A DNA stretch of 6,093 nt from Limiplasma sp045538465 (lineage in GTDB: Bacteria; Bacillota; Clostridia; Christensenellales; Aristaeellaceae). The notes below the pieces were generated by a model. The model searched no databases. It was not told the DNA's origin and worked only from the letters and a program-made list of their open reading frames with translations. A program made the translations under genes and the position numbers. Each line of letters begins with the position of its first letter. The first letter of the stretch is position 1. The DNA lies in the NCBI GenBank assembly GCA_045538465.1, contig JAZSRK010000175.1, positions 1 to 6,093 of the forward strand, given 5' to 3'. This document shows positions 6,081 to 6,093 of the stretch, one piece after another.

Positions 6081-6093
6081 CTCCGGTGGTTGG

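Overview
The window looks like chromosomal DNA from a gut-type clostridial Firmicute of the Oscillospiraceae/Ruminococcaceae kind (Faecalibacterium, Gemmiger or Subdoligranulum-like). This is inferred from the GC-rich coding sequence, purine-rich Shine-Dalgarno sites (AGGAGG before the peptidase), and the family mix of GH31, GH5 and M3B PepF-like proteins. No rRNA, tRNA, CRISPR array, transposase or complete insertion sequence is visible.

Positions 1-3171 (plus strand) form a small carbohydrate-use cluster. First comes the 3' part of a GH31 alpha-glycosidase whose 5' end lies outside the window. After a 118-base gap with two small hairpins comes a complete GH5 glycosidase without a signal peptide. 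Five bases later a HAD-superfamily phosphatase begins. The two glycosidases probably trim imported plant or host oligosaccharides in the cytoplasm. The phosphatase may be housekeeping or sugar-phosphate related.

Positions 3172-3276 hold a long-stemmed hairpin that serves as a shared terminator between the phosphatase gene and a convergent Nudix hydrolase gene (minus strand, 3277-3819). The Nudix gene is much AT-richer than its neighbours and looks transferred. It has its own extended -10 promoter.

Positions 3820-4218 are about 400 bases with no convincing gene. They contain the Nudix promoter, a hairpin with a U-rich tail on the minus strand, and a series of strong inverted repeats (3934-4163) that looks like a structured RNA or a dispersed repeat element. 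A perfect 11-bp hairpin just after the peptidase gene follows. This is the least explained part of the window.

Positions 4219-5967 (minus strand) encode a complete cytoplasmic M3B zinc oligopeptidase of the PepF type. Its upstream region (5968-6093) carries a small dyad and two stacked terminators that insulate it from a transcript entering from the right. No known defence or mobile system was found.
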